DNA of 64,000 nt. Origin: Saxidomus purpurata. Taxonomy: Eukaryota; Mollusca; Bivalvia; Venerida; Veneridae. Below are positions 11,849 to 24,140 of this stretch, piece by piece; the first letter of the stretch is position 1; every line of letters begins with the position of its first letter. The position numbers were made by a program, and so were the translations under genes. Under the pieces are notes generated by a model. That model saw only the letters and a program-made list of their open reading frames with translations. It searched no databases and had not been told where the DNA came from. The stretch spans positions 29,606,613-29,670,612 of the forward strand of contig JAFMSR010000008.1 in NCBI GenBank assembly GCA_022818135.1. Reading direction: 5' to 3'.

Positions 11849-12691
11849 CTTCTTAAATGGTGATGTCCTTTTGATATATAGTGATGTCGTTTTGATAGAT
11901 GATGCTGTGGTTTTGATAGATGGTGCTGTGGTTTTGATAGATGATACTGTGGTTTTGATAGATGGTGATGTCGTTTTGATAGATGATGCTGTGGTTTTGA
12001 TAGATGGTGCTGTGGCTTTTGTAGATGGTGATGTCGTTTGGATATATGGTGATGTCGTTTTGATAGATGGTGATGTCGTTTTGAAGGTGATGACGTCGTT
12101 TTGATAGATGGTGCTGTGGTTTTGATAAATGGTGATGTCGTTTGGATATATGGTGCTGTGGTTTTGATAGATGGTGCTGTGGTTTTGATATATGAAGATG
12201 TCGTTTTGATATATGGTGATGTGGTTTTGATATATGCTGCTGTGGTTTTGATAAATGGTGATGTCGTTTGGATATATGGTGCTGTCCTTTTTATAGATGG
12301 TGATGTCGTTTTGATTTATGGTGGTGTCATTTTGGTATATGGTGCTGTCATTTTATATATGGTGCTGTCGTTTGGATATATGGTGATGTCGTTTTGATAT
12401 ATGGTGCTGCGGTTTTGATAAATGGTGATGTCGTTTTGATATATGGTGCTGTGGTTTTAATAGATGGTGCTGTCATTTTGGTAAATGGTGCTGTCATGTT
12501 GATAGATGGTGCTGTGTTTTCGATATATGGTGCTGTCATTTTTATATATGGTGCTGTGGTTTTAGCAAATGGTGATGTGAGTTTGATATATGGTGCTGTC
12601 ATATTTATATATGGTGCAGTGGTTTTGATATATGGTGATGTCCTTTCTATATATGGTGATGCTATTTTGATAAATGGTTCTGTCGTTTTTT
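11849..12691 (+). repeat. 21-bp minisatellite array C
   Basis: About 40 copies of the array A unit. The last ten units match the last ten of array A almost base for base, up to the shared TTATTACGATGATGTTGAAC boundary. Confidence 0.93.
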
Positions 12692-13799
12692 ATTACGATG
12701 ATGTTGAACTATTTATAGATGGCCTAGTTGTTGACCGGATCAGGTTGATGAGGATAAAACTGTTCTGACACCGTGAAAATGGAGGCGATTTTGTCGTTAG
12801 TTGGTATGAGACGCCTAAATACATTTCCATAAACCTTCATTATAAGGGTTTCTTCCGGTGCGACTACCCAAAATCTCACCGACTGCTGAAATGAACTTTA
12901 TTTTGTAGAATCATCCTAGTCCCACATAAAAATAACAAAATTTATACATGTGATCCAATACTTTATGCCAGTAATTTGGGGCTCAATGACACCACCCTCA
13001 TTTTTGTATCAGTTTTAGTGGTCACCGACCAAATATGTCATTATTTTCAAATACCAAATATTTTGATTATAATTTATATCAAGACTTTTCTCTATTTTTC
13101 TTGTATGCATCCACTTAGTTTCAGCCAATCAGCAATCAAACACATAGTGTAGGTCCGCATGTTCCCTAGACAAAATAACCTGATTCCGGTTTTCACCGAT
13201 TTAGGCGTCTCATACCTAAAGACTGAAACGGTTGCTTTTGTACGCACTTAAAACAAAGCTATGCTTTGGTTCAGCAATGGTTATTTTATTATTTGAAAGA
13301 GTTCTAAGTGCGTACAAAAGCAATCTGTCTAGGGAACATGCGGACCTACACTATGTGTTTGATTGCTGATTGGCTGAAACTAAGTGGATGCATACAAGAA
13401 AAATTACTTTGAAATAATCGCTGCATGATATCTTGATATAAATTATAATCATAATATTTGGTATTTGAAAATACTGACATATTTGGTCGGTGACCACTAA
13501 AACTGCCACAAAAATGGGGGTGGTGTCATTGAGCCCCAAATTACTGGCATAAAGTATAAATTTTGTTATTTTTATGTGGGACTAGGATGATTCTACAAAA
13601 AAGTATATTTCAGCAGTCGGTGAGACATTGGGTAGTCGCACTGGAAGAAACCCGTATAATGTAAGTCTATGGAAATGTATTTAGGCGTCTCATACCAACT
13701 GACCATTTTAACGGTGTCAGAACAGTTTTACCATCATCAACCTCATCCGGTCAACAACTAGAACATCTATAAATAGTTCAACATCATCGTAATAAAATA
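12692..13799. repeat. Non-repeat centre U2, a long inverted repeat with 155-bp loop
   Basis: Left arm 12692-13171 and right arm 13327-13799 are complements (for example GTTGACCGGATCAGG on the left and CCTCATCCGGTCAAC on the right). The left arm lacks about 40 bp present on the right. The loop 13172-13326 is the complement of the U1 loop. The arms share ATTGGCTGAAACTAAGTGG and TTAGGCGTCTCATACC-type words with U1. Confidence 0.8.
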
Positions 13800-14782
13800 T
13801 GACAGAACCATGTTTCAAAATAGCATCACCATATATAGAAAGGACATCACCATATATCAAAACCACTGCACCATATATAAATATGCCAGCACCATATATC
13901 AAACTCACATCACCATTTGTTAAAACCACAGCACCATATATCGAAACCACAGCACCATCTATCAAAATGACAGCACCATTGATCAAAATGACAGCACTAT
14001 CTATTAAAACCACAGCACCATATATCAAAACGACATCACCATTTATCAAAACCACAGCATCATCTATCAAAACGACATCACCATATATCCAAACGACAGC
14101 ACCATATATAAAGTAACAGCACCTTATACCAAAATGACACCACCATAAATCAAAACGACATCACCATTTATCAAAACCACAGCACCATCTATCAAAACGA
14201 CATCACCATTTATCAAAACCTCAGCACCATCTATCACAACGACATCACCATATATCAAAACTACAGCACCATCTATCAAAACGACATCACCATATATCAA
14301 AACCACAGCACCATCTATCAAAAGGACAGCACCATATATCCAAACGACATCACCATTTATCAAAACGACATCACCATATATCAAAACCACAGCACCATCT
14401 ATCAAACGACATCACCATATATCAAAACCACAGCACCATCTATCAAAACCACATCACCATGTATCCAAACGACATCACCATTTATCAAAACCACAGCACC
14501 ATCTTTCAAAACGACGTCACTACCTTCAAAACGACATCACCATCTATCAAAACGACATCACCATATATCCAAACGACATCACCATATATCCAAACGACAT
14601 CACCATCTACAAAAACGACAGCACCATCTATCAAAACGACAGCACCATCTATAAAAACGACATCACCATCTATCAAAACCACAGCATCATCTATCAAAAC
14701 CACAGCACCATCTATCAAAACTACAGCACCATCTATCAAAACGACATCACTATATATCAAAAGGACATCATCATTTAAGAAG
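13800..14782 (-). repeat. 21-bp minisatellite array D
   Basis: Minus-sense copies of the 21-bp unit, about 46. Ends in AAGAAGTGTGTATAGAAGGC, the complement of the left end of array A. Confidence 0.93.
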
Positions 14783-14813
14783 TGTGTATAGAAGGCAGCT
14801 ATGGCGTTCCATA

Positions 14814-15534
14814 TCTATGTATGAAATGCATTTTTATATAATTTCGTGACTTACAAAAGTCCGTGGTTGTTTCCACCTAGCAGTTCCTTATTTCTGATAG
14901 GAAAGGACAACAACCAATCGTATACACCTTATTGCACAAGGTTTTACCTATAAACATTATCGAAATGAAGTACAGACGATTTTACAATTACCGGTGTTTT
15001 GTTGGGTTTTTAAACTATGGAAAGGCATATCGGTATTATGTTTTGTTGTAACTGATTGAATTCACAGTATGTTTTTACATTGTTGTCACAGTGGGTTTCT
15101 GTTATACTGAGACACATCAACACATGAGATAAAAAAAGTTAATATGCAGGTCTTGTAAAAGTATTCTAGATCTACAGAAGATAATAAAATGTAAGGCTTT
15201 GGTATAAGAGTACTCCCTTACTTTTACCAAATTTTACATTTCTTTGTATTCCCTTCTGACATGAACAATTTTATCTACTCACAGTATACCTTTTTATTAT
15301 AGATTTGAATTATCACCTGACGCAATGATGACGGTAAAACAACAGTAAAACTGGAATAGTAGACGAAATGGAATAAAATAAACGTTTTGAGCATAACAAA
15401 GTCCTTCATTTAAGCAAAAGGAAAGCTACAAAACATAGCATGCAAGGATGTATTCGCTCATGCAGATCAGTCTAAAGAAGATCAACTTGCAGCCAGTAAT
15501 TTTCGTGCTATGGTAAATCCAGTTAATAAAGAAG
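14814..15534. other. Intergenic up to the assembly gap
   Basis: No repeat recognised. A frame open from about 15414 into the gap has coding-like composition after an AG, but nothing identifies it. Confidence 0.4.
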
Positions 15535-16034
15535 NNNNNNNNNNNNNNNNNNNNNNNNNNNNNNNNNNNNNNNNNNNNNNNNNNNNNNNNNNNNNNNNNN
15601 NNNNNNNNNNNNNNNNNNNNNNNNNNNNNNNNNNNNNNNNNNNNNNNNNNNNNNNNNNNNNNNNNNNNNNNNNNNNNNNNNNNNNNNNNNNNNNNNNNNN
15701 NNNNNNNNNNNNNNNNNNNNNNNNNNNNNNNNNNNNNNNNNNNNNNNNNNNNNNNNNNNNNNNNNNNNNNNNNNNNNNNNNNNNNNNNNNNNNNNNNNNN
15801 NNNNNNNNNNNNNNNNNNNNNNNNNNNNNNNNNNNNNNNNNNNNNNNNNNNNNNNNNNNNNNNNNNNNNNNNNNNNNNNNNNNNNNNNNNNNNNNNNNNN
15901 NNNNNNNNNNNNNNNNNNNNNNNNNNNNNNNNNNNNNNNNNNNNNNNNNNNNNNNNNNNNNNNNNNNNNNNNNNNNNNNNNNNNNNNNNNNNNNNNNNNN
16001 NNNNNNNNNNNNNNNNNNNNNNNNNNNNNNNNNN
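15535..16034. other. Assembly gap of exactly 500 N
   Basis: An even 500 N is a scaffolding placeholder, so the true distance is unknown. Upstream exons of the S1 protease could be hidden here. Confidence 0.99.
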
Positions 16035-17168
16035 AAAATGAAATGATGTTTATTAGGTCACAGTTGAACCAGTTTTTTATTACTTGTTTTGTAGAACAAC
16101 AAAAAAACAAAAAAACTGTTTTTGTATTTACTGCTATTGTAGAAGAGGATGTCAAAACAAAACGTTCTGTTAACGATAGTTGATTTAATTATTTGTAGCA
16201 GGGTAAAACTTAATACTTGATGTAGTAACTGGTGGATATGCTTATTGAAAGGATAAAGTACAAACAATGCCGTTAGCAAGTTTTGAAGTTGCTAGTGATG
16301 GGTGCTAGTTACAAGTCCTAAGCTGCTTTTAATAGAAATCAAGAAAACAAGCGTGAATATCGTCAATTTTTAGCGTTTTGATACTACTACTATCCGTGGT
16401 TTTGTGCGTCTAGACAGATGGGCATTGGGTACATCTTAGTTCTTTACAAATGTCTGGCTATTACACTTGCATCTGGATCTACAGGCAAAAGTCATTTAGA
16501 CATATGTACGTGATAAAACATATGCAAACATTTATGTTTGAAAAGCAATCTTTTTTGTTGATTTTACATGTATAGTAAAATTACTATACCTTGTCATGAC
16601 ATTTTTTACCACATGCGCCTTAAGGTAAGAATAAAGTGTCTTTTTTTCTTTAAGCTTAGGGTCAGAAAAACATTTAAAAATAAATTGGATTTTATTTCAT
16701 TCTTTAATAAGAATCTATAGCCATCTGAAATTAAATAAACAGTATCTATTTTTACGATATATTGACATCTCAGTCATTGCGTACAGAAATCCACATTCTG
16801 GAAAATTATTTCCTACCCCTTTTGGCAGTCACTGTTGGTAGTTTTATACATGTAAATCATAAAAGTGAACTTATCATTTGTAACATAAACCGAAAATGTT
16901 CTAAACTCATTTCCAGTGCTGTTGACGGCATGTTTCGTTTGATCAGTCTATCTTTTCTTGCCCTACAAAAGTTACGTAACGACGACATTTTGTTCTAATA
17001 CGCATATTTTGTATATAGTTAGGGCAAACCATAGCCGATGATTAATGAGCCGCTGCTTTAAACCAATGTTTGGATCCTTAATTTTAAGTTTAGAAATAAG
17101 CTTGTGTATATAAAAATTTACGCCAAAAATCATTAGTTATTTTACCGAGAAACTTTGGTTCTTACGAC
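16035..17168. other. Intergenic, nothing recognised
   Basis: AT-rich sequence; short frames only, with no serine protease His motif visible on either strand. Confidence 0.45.
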
Positions 17169-17189
17169 ATGGAATGCGGGTTGGGACAT

Positions 17190-17858
17190 GCCAAACTTGC
17201 TAATTGCTACTTGCGGATTGCCACTTACTTATTGATAAATGCTGGTGGAAACATGCCACTTAGTAATTGCTAATTGCCACTTGCTTCTTGCTACTTGTTT
17301 ATTGCTATAGCTACTTGCCACTTGCTTATTGATCAATGCTGGTTGAAACATGCTACTTGCTAATTGCCACTTGCTTATCGTGGCTTTGCCAATTGCCACT
17401 TGCTACTTGCTTCTTGCTTATTGCTAAATGCTTGTTGAAACATGCGTTTTGCTAATTGCCACTTGCTTATAGTGGTTTTGTCAATTGCCACTTGCTTATT
17501 GCCAATTGTCACTTGCCACATGCTAATTGATACATGCTACTTGTCATATGCTAATTGCCACTTGCTTATTGCTAATTGCGGGTTAAGACTTGCTAATTGC
17601 CACTTGCTTATTGCGGATTTTGCTAATTGCAAATTGCCACTTGCTAATTGTCACTTGCTAAATGCCAATTGCCATTTGCTATTTGCTAGTTGGGACATGC
17701 CACTTGCTAATACTTACTTGCCACTTGCTTATTGCTAGTTGGGACATGTCACTTGCTAACTGCCACTTGCTTATTGTTAATTGCTTGTTGCCACTTGCTA
17801 CTTGCTAATTGCTTATTACCTTTTGCTTGTTACTAATCGCTAGTTGCCAATCGGTTAT
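17190..17858 (+). repeat. 7-bp minisatellite, TTGCCAC/TTGCTAA
   Basis: About 90 heptamers, all starting TTGC or CTTGC in phase, with WWGGGACATGCC interruptions at 17264, 17343, 17433, 17690 and 17738 (the G-rich word also ends the element). Confidence 0.93.
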
Positions 17859-18061
17859 CATTTTATATTTAAAACATATATTTTTTATTTAACCAGATCA
17901 AATTCATACTTTATATAAATTCGTGTTTGTTCTAAATATGTGATATAATATGAGTAGACATTCTTATACAATTTTACGCAATCAATTCAATGTGCCGAAA
18001 GTTGATACTCGTGTTCGTAGCCTATCAGAAACATCGAACATGAATCATTATTATAATATTA

Positions 18062-18240
18062 ATGAATGAAAGATAAGATAAGATAAGATAAGTTTTATTT
18101 TCAGTCGGCAAAAGTAATAAATGGGCAAATCTGATACCACTTGTTAACAATGCGCGGGAGATTCATGTTCTTGGACGGAGATAAAAACACAAACACAAAC
18201 ATGAACTATGACATGAACAATTACAATGGCAACGATATTT
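18062..18240 (-). repeat. Probable LINE 3' end with (TTATC)n tail
   Basis: On the minus strand this reads a short untranslated stretch with AATAAAA followed by CTTATCTTATCTTATC (18070-18092). It is like the 3' ends of non-LTR elements. It lies within the centre of the 17169-19081 foldback. Confidence 0.4.
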
Positions 18241-18557
18241 TGCTATCGAATTAAAATGATTTAATATACTCTATAATGTTAAAATTATTGTGACAGCCAT
18301 GTCATCGATGAACAAGTAATAGCAACTACTTTGTTTAATTCAATTATCCACTTAAATTTTAGCGCAAATTGAATTATAGTACGTTTCTTAATCAGACACA
18401 TGTCCTACATGTCTATGTAGACCCATGGCGGTGAACTGATGAAACTTATGCAGAACGGTACGTTTGTTGCTGTTTTTGCAGGTTTGGGTAATTTTAATAA
18501 TTAAAGCTAAATTTCAATCTATATTTTGAATGCATAAATTTGTATTATACGTGGAAA

Positions 18558-19060
18558 TTAGCAAAAAGCAATTAGCAAAAAGCATTTAGCAAGTGGCAAT
18601 TAGAAAATGATAATTGGCAAGAGAAAATGGCAAGTAGCAAGTGGCAATAAGCATGTAGCAATAAGCAAGTGGCAATTAGCAAATGCCAATTGGCAATTAT
18701 CAAGTGGCATGTCCCAAGTAGCAATTAGCATGTCCCAGGTAGAAATAAGAAAATGGCAGGTGGCAATTAGCAAGTGTCCCAATTGGCAAATGGCAAGTGG
18801 CAGTTAGCAAGTGACATGTCCCAACTAGCAATAAGCAAGTGACAATAACCAAGTGGCATATCCCAAGTAGCAATTAAGTATAAGCAAGTGGCAATTAGCA
18901 AGTAGCATGTATCAACTAGTAATTAGCAAGCGGCAAGTGCCAATAAGCAAGTAGCAAGTGACAATTAGCAACTAGCAATAGGCAAAACGTAAGTCGCAAA
19001 TAACAAGTGGCATGTCCAAACCTGCAATCAGCAATAAGCAAGTGGCAATTAGCAAGTGGC
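18558..19060 (-). repeat. 7-bp minisatellite, complement arm
   Basis: GTGGCAA/TTAGCAA heptamers with CATGTCCCA interruptions, mirror of the 17190-17858 arm. Confidence 0.93.
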
Positions 19061-19224
19061 ATGTCCCAACCCGCATTCCATAGTCATAAATATATGTATG
19101 CTTAATGTGATATTTAATTTCAGCTTTTTAATTTATACTCATTTATTCTTGATTCCAAAACAATTTCCTACAGCTAAGATTAATCGCTGTCGAGACTCGT
19201 TCCACATGAAATCAGTTTCGAAAA

Positions 19225-19350
19225 GGTAGAAGCAATGTTGAAATATCAGTGTCTTACCTCAGACCGCAACCGAAGTGTCACTGGTGGAGATCGAACACCG
19301 GATCCTCCGATCCTGAGGCGAACGTGCTATTGCTGCTACGTCATGTTAAC
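19225..19350 (-). repeat. tRNA-derived SINE fragment
   Basis: The minus strand reads ACGTTCGCCTCAGGATCGGA, then GGTGTTCGATCTCC, a Pol III B-box-like sequence, then a tail with TGTGGAACGAGTCTCGACAG further left. The same order (ACGTTCGCCTCCGGAATAGG, GGTTTCGAATC, TGGAATGAGTATTCAAGACC) is in the SINE at 26290-26490, so they are one family. Confidence 0.55.
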
Positions 19351-19583
19351 ATTAAAAACGCTACAAGTCTCATAAATCTAAACTATATTTACTCATTATT
19401 TGGCATAATGATATTGTCACATGCATACACTTGATAAAGAATATTTCGTACAAAAAAGATTGTACGAGTACGTATATTACAAACATATTGTGTCTATTAT
19501 CAGTACTACTCGTGTGCTGTCATTAAGATTATGCATTTCGATCTATGTTTTCTCAGTTTTGCACTTTACAAAAAAAATCATTG

Positions 19584-19632
19584 TGTGTGTTGGTGCGTGT
19601 GTGTGTGCGTGCGTGCGTGTGTGCGTACGTAT
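19584..19632. repeat. (GT)n/(GTGC)n microsatellite
   Basis: Imperfect TG-rich run with CGTG interruptions. Confidence 0.9.
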
Positions 19633-20448
19633 ATGGTTTTTATTTCATAAAGAAATGTTTGATAATCTTTTCTTCGTATCATATTTAAAATTCACCGTAA
19701 GTTAATTTGCGACAATCCAACAGGAATTAAATTTGAACTTGTCACTGGAAAATTGCAAACAGAAACTTAAATGTAGACACAGATGAAAGTTTCATCATTA
19801 GCCGTTAACAAATAGTCAAGAATTGTGTAATTGTGAAATTGTTTATACCTCTTCATAGCAATGGTTTGTGAAGCTGACCTTTACTATAATGATAAGGAAC
19901 CCGTTGATTGTTTGGCATACAATTACGCCTAAACAAATAAACATAGTTCATGTAGCTACATGTATGGTTTAATATTTGTAGTAGGAATGTAAAAACAATA
20001 TTTCATGTAGTTTCTGGTTTTGCAGAAGTGGACAAATAGTTCATATTTAGTTATTGATATGTATAAGGGGGTTAAGAAACATTCCATGTAGTATCAGTAA
20101 ATGTAGTAGGAGAAATAGTTCATGTAGTTACTGTTTATGTACACGTGTATTAGGACATATAATATCAAGTTGTTGACTTTGTTTTTGGGTATATGAAAAC
20201 TTAAATTATATGTTGCTGTTGTGTAGTTGTTAAACAAAGAGTTCGTGAATTGTACTGGTTTGAAATTTGTCGAACAACTACTCCATTTACTTACTTGTTT
20301 GGGTTGTGGAGAACGTAAATACAAAATGTCAATTTCACTTGCAATGTTGTAGAAGTAAAATTAATTAGTTCATCTAATGACTGGTGTTCTAATAGGGGAT
20401 GAGAAACAACACTTTTTAAACCTGATTGAGTTAAATCATCGATTTCAG
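19633..20448 (+). other. Probable intron or intergenic upstream of the protease exon
   Basis: Contains loose repeats of TAGTTCATGTAG (19945, 20035, 20113) and ends in a polypyrimidine-poor acceptor TCGATTTCAG. No earlier protease exon seen. Confidence 0.4.
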
Positions 20449-20618
20449 ATCCTTATACAATGGATATTCTGCCGGAGGTTTTACAGAAGAAGAGGGTTCA
20501 TATCGTGTCGTACGATTATTGCAAGCAAATTTGGCTGTCTGAGACAGAAGGTGATGGAGCCTTCCCTGATGATGTTGTATGTATTGCTACAGAAGGACCA
20601 AGTTCACCAACATGTTTT
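20449..20618 (+). CDS. Trypsin-like (S1) serine protease, penultimate exon
   Basis: A 170-nt internal exon between acceptor GATTTCAG (ends 20448) and donor GTATGA (from 20619). It begins two bases into a codon and ends in phase 0. Its 56 full codons read a typical S1 C-lobe stretch: a strand ending in VHIVSYDYCKQIW (the position where trypsins have a V..CN turn with a disulphide Cys), then PDDVVCIATEG and SPTCF. The last residues C-F join directly to GDSG of the exon at 21861, giving the CxGDSG signature across the splice. This is the best support that the two exons belong together. Upstream exons with the catalytic His and Asp are not visible, so the gene is partial in this window. Confidence 0.8.
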
Positions 20619-21860
20619 GTATGACTCTTGTGAAATATTTAATTAGTGATATAGTGATGTCTAGATCACCTAGATGCAAACTTATCAGTTATGTGTAAGC
20701 CCTCAGTATGCCAGTTAAATTTGACTTTCATTACAAAGAAAATACGTGCAGTTCCGATTGTAATTAAAGTACCACATTAACCTAAAATCAAACATCAGTC
20801 CAAGGAAGAAAACATGGAATTATTTATGAGTTCATACAATATTCTTTGTATGACATATCGTTGAAATAATTAAAAGAAATGTGAGAAGTTAATTTTTAAG
20901 ACTTGGCCGATGATAGCAAGACTTAAATTTGCATTTCATGATCGGGTTGTGAAAAGCCTATGTTACATGTACACCTACTTTGTTTGTGATGCATAAGATA
21001 GAACAAGCTTTAAGAATATATCCTGTACAAAAATTTGAAAAACCATAGCCGGAACTTGGCATACATGACACGGATAATGCAAAGCTATGTTGAAAATGTT
21101 GTAGGCGGTCAGTTAAATTAAAGGTTGTAAAAGAACTGAAAGAAGTAACGAATTGTTCTGTTATTACATGTATTATTCACGTTGATGCATGTGTAAAGAA
21201 GAATGTATGCCTTTTCACCATTATTAAACAAGCAGTAAATAAATGTCAAATAAAGGTTTTAGAGTGATTTTCAAAGAGATCCTAATAATTCTAATGAAGC
21301 ATGAAGAAGTTAAAATGCATTATAATTAAAAATGTTTTTCACAAGTTATAAAGATAATAAGTTCAAAAGAAAAAACTATTCATACGCTTCAAATATGAAC
21401 ATGCAGAACACGCATTGTAAAGAAACATTGATAATCATCAGTATGTTATGTTCTAGCTCTTTAACGAAACTGTCACAAAATACAATGAACACAGAAAGTA
21501 TCATTCTGGTACAAATATACACTTTAATTTGTTAAACTATCAAGACGTTATAACATATACATCTTAAGTCATATGCTCGGGTTTCATAAGCATTCTAGAA
21601 CACTAGAACACAAATTATTGCCTAAAACGTTAGTTTCTGAAACACATTAAAAGAAAACAGGCTATGAATTAATGTATATACATACCGTTAACCTTCATTA
21701 TCTTACAAAAAAAAGTAATGTACAATTTAAATAAATGTCATATCTAACGATATGTTTGCGGTCTTACTTATATTTTATCAAACTTTGTGCAATATAATAA
21801 TCAAGCGATTGGAAGCTTACAATGAATTGTTTTCACAATGTTAATCGTTCATCTGTTTAG

Positions 21861-22017
21861 GGTGATTCTGGCAGTCCACTTATGTGTAAGGCAAACACAG
21901 GGCGATGGGAACTAATCGGGGCTGTGAGTTTCGGATATGGCAACTGTTTCCACGATCTAATCCCTACCGTTGTTACATCAATGCCACAATACATTGAATG
22001 GATCAAAGAAACCACAG
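21861..22017 (+). CDS. Trypsin-like (S1) serine protease, catalytic-serine exon
   Basis: The acceptor ATCTGTTTAG ends at 21860. The exon opens with GDSGSPLMCK, holding the nucleophile Ser, then WELIGAVSFGYGNC and a closing PQYIEWIKETT helix, the normal end of an S1 domain. The usual GDSGGP is GDSGSP here. Residue 189-type specificity cannot be assigned safely without alignment. A donor GGTAAAC follows at 22018, giving a phase-1 exon end and more exons downstream; if unspliced, the frame stops at 22041. The intron between the two exons is 1242 bp. Extracellular or digestive/haemolymph protease is the likely role by family; no signal peptide can be seen because the N-terminus is missing. Confidence 0.85.
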
Positions 22018-22043
22018 GTAAACAAATTTTTAAACCTATTTGA

Positions 22044-22548
22044 TATATTTCCACCTAATTTTGAAATTGTGTCGTTTTACTAGGCGGTCCGATCCATCTT
22101 TCTGGCTGTCTATCTGTATTTCCACCATACATGTAATACGTTTCTTGTGAATCTTCGGTCTTCATGGTTAATTAAGCATTAGAACTCCAAATCATTGTTT
22201 TTAGACGATGAACATCGCTGGAACGTTATTCATAAATTATTAACAAAATGCAAAATTGTTTAATATTTTCAGTTTATTGATAGCTATTCTAACCATCCAA
22301 ACAGATTGATACAATTTCTGCTGTTAAGTTTGTGGTCTGAACTGACGGGACATAGTATTTCCCTTTTAGCAAGCTCCTAAACCAGAAACTAGTTTGGCAC
22401 TGTCTTTATTTAGTAAATGTTTATACCGGACATAAGGCCAATGTTGATCTAAAGCTTTAATATGGATAACGTTATGTATAGAAGAGACAATAAATTATGC
22501 TTGTTTCTACCTTGACCCATTGAAATTGTGCATAGCAAATTATTTAAG
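22044..22548. other. Downstream of the protease exon, nothing recognised
   Basis: An AATAAA at about 22489 could be a poly(A) signal if the exon at 21861 is terminal, but that is a guess. Confidence 0.3.
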
Positions 22549-22688
22549 AAATAATATGTATCCATGTTTGGTTTATCGTAGAATAACCCGAGTTTGGAGT
22601 TTTTATGCGCAAGAATATATATTATTATGCATAAGAACGACAAACGAGGGTTATTCTACCATAAACCAAACTTTGATATTTATTATTT
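22549..22688. repeat. 140-bp hairpin element
   Basis: Left arm with CCATGTTTGGTTTAT and GTAGAATAACCC, right arm with GGGTTATTCTAC and ATAAACCAAAC, meeting near 22618 in an AT-rich core (ATATATATTATT). The arms are about 70 bp with few mismatches. MITE-like; no clear target duplication. Confidence 0.7.
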
Positions 22689-24140
22689 CGATTCTAACAC
22701 GACTTATTTGAAACAAAATTTGAAGAAAAAGAGAGAACTTTTTTCATTGAACGTATTAACACTTGCGTGCTACGCACCTAGATTTTGCCGTTGAAGTTAC
22801 CTCCCGCGAACATTGTAAAGATGCTATTTTTCTTAATGTGACTTTCATTCATGAAAGTCTTATGCGGTGTTTCAGTTTTATTATCACAAAAAAAATTAAT
22901 AATCCAATTTTCAAGTAAATGTAACAGGCATTTCATTGATAGAAGTGGTTCGAATTTTCAGGGTACGCAATAGCGATTCAAGTTACGAAACATATTAGTT
23001 ACGTGTATAGATAAATGACGTCACAGTTTCTCTTGACTAATGACGTCACTGTGTAAACAAAAACAATAACAACAAACAGTTAATAAAGTTAGTGTAAATG
23101 GTGTCGTAACATTAATCAAGTTAACTGGACGTGTGACATCCATCGGATCCCCCCGTTTTGCCCCAAGTAATCCACAGTATGCCATGTAAGATTCACTATA
23201 CGTCGGGTAAATTGAACAGCCAAAAACACGATGCGCGTGCAGCGTCGTTCAAGGTCGGTTTATTGCAGAATAACCCAAATAGATTTTGTTCTACATGTAT
23301 GTAGGTTATTCACTGGTCGTGTTAGAATTGTAAATACCTCGACGGCAATGCCCGAAGACAATAACAACTTTAAAAATTATTAAGATACATGTTCTAGTAT
23401 TACTATACTCATACTTTTCAATACACATATACAAGTTTGAAGCTGGGTTGCGTTGTAGTATTCAAATAAAGGAGACGTGGTAGTTTGCAAAATACTGCGT
23501 CCAAAATCCACAAGTCCTTTTCCACTTGCTTTATTTCAGGAATGAAGTAGACAGTTCGGCGTCAAGGCAAATGACAATCTATCATGAAATACAAAACATT
23601 TTAATGTGTTTCCTTGAATATGATCCAGCAACATTAATAGAGCACAGATGCAGTGTAAACTGTTTTGAACCATTTTAACTTAATCTGAACATTCTATTCT
23701 TTTGAGGCGCTCATATATGTTTCTTATTGTTTATACAATATAAGTAAATACACACGTTTCATTGCTTCTTCAAATATTTTCATTCTCTTACGAATAAGAG
23801 TGCATATACAGAGATACACGATACGAGCAAGCCATAGATAATATTATTTGTATTCCTTAAATATATGAAAATAAATTGTACGTGTACGTATATGAAATTC
23901 ATTCGTTTATGTGTTTTTGTTGTGTTATATAACAAGAAGAAGATTATATGTAAAACATTTAAACCGCGGCACTTACTTTTATAGTCAGGTCAAACTAAAT
24001 AGCGCGTAAAGTATACCTTAAAACACATTTGAATATCTAATAAATGTTCCGTTTTTTATGAAGCCAGTCAATTAATACTGGACTTTTTATTATATATTCG
24101 TACTTCAGATGTATTGAAGATTTAAATAAAAACGTGTTTA
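22689..24140. other. Intergenic, nothing certain
   Basis: A partial relative of the hairpin (GAATAACCC and GGTTATTC around 23270 and 23308) is the only structure noticed. Confidence 0.4.

Larger units (their letters stand above)
11826..14813. mobile_element. Foldback element, second half of the dimer
   Basis: Plus-sense 21-bp array C, centre U2, minus-sense array D, and the right end GGCAGCTATGGCGTTCCATA. It has the same order as the first half but with different copy numbers and a complete right arm of the centre, so it is not a simple sequencing copy of the first half. Confidence 0.7.
17169..19081. mobile_element. Foldback element of 7-bp minisatellites
   Basis: Ends are an inverted repeat of about 25 bp: ATGGAATGCGGGTTGGGACA from 17169 and its complement ending at 19081. 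Inside, array 17190-17858 is built of 7-bp units (TTGCCAC, TTGCTAA, TTGCTTA), and array 18558-19060 is the same in complement (GTGGCAA, TTAGCAA). They enclose about 0.7 kb of other sequence. The plan (ATGGAAYGC ends, facing minisatellite arms, unrelated centre) is that of 8600-14813 and 57708-59784. Confidence 0.75.

Noticed and set aside
8638..14782. CRISPR-like array
   Set aside because: The units are contiguous without unique spacers, and the genome is eukaryotic.
8634..14791. Long open frames encoding DGAVVLI- and IKTTAPS-type heptapeptide repeats
   Set aside because: They occur on both strands and follow from a 21-bp period lacking stop codons; no start context, splice sites or domain.
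15414..15534. Possible exon running into the gap
   Set aside because: Forty open codons after an AG are not enough; no family resemblance and the far side is unknown.
22018..22043. Readthrough end of the protease exon as the true C-terminus
   Set aside because: The GGTAAAC donor fits well, so a splice is more likely; left open without transcript data.
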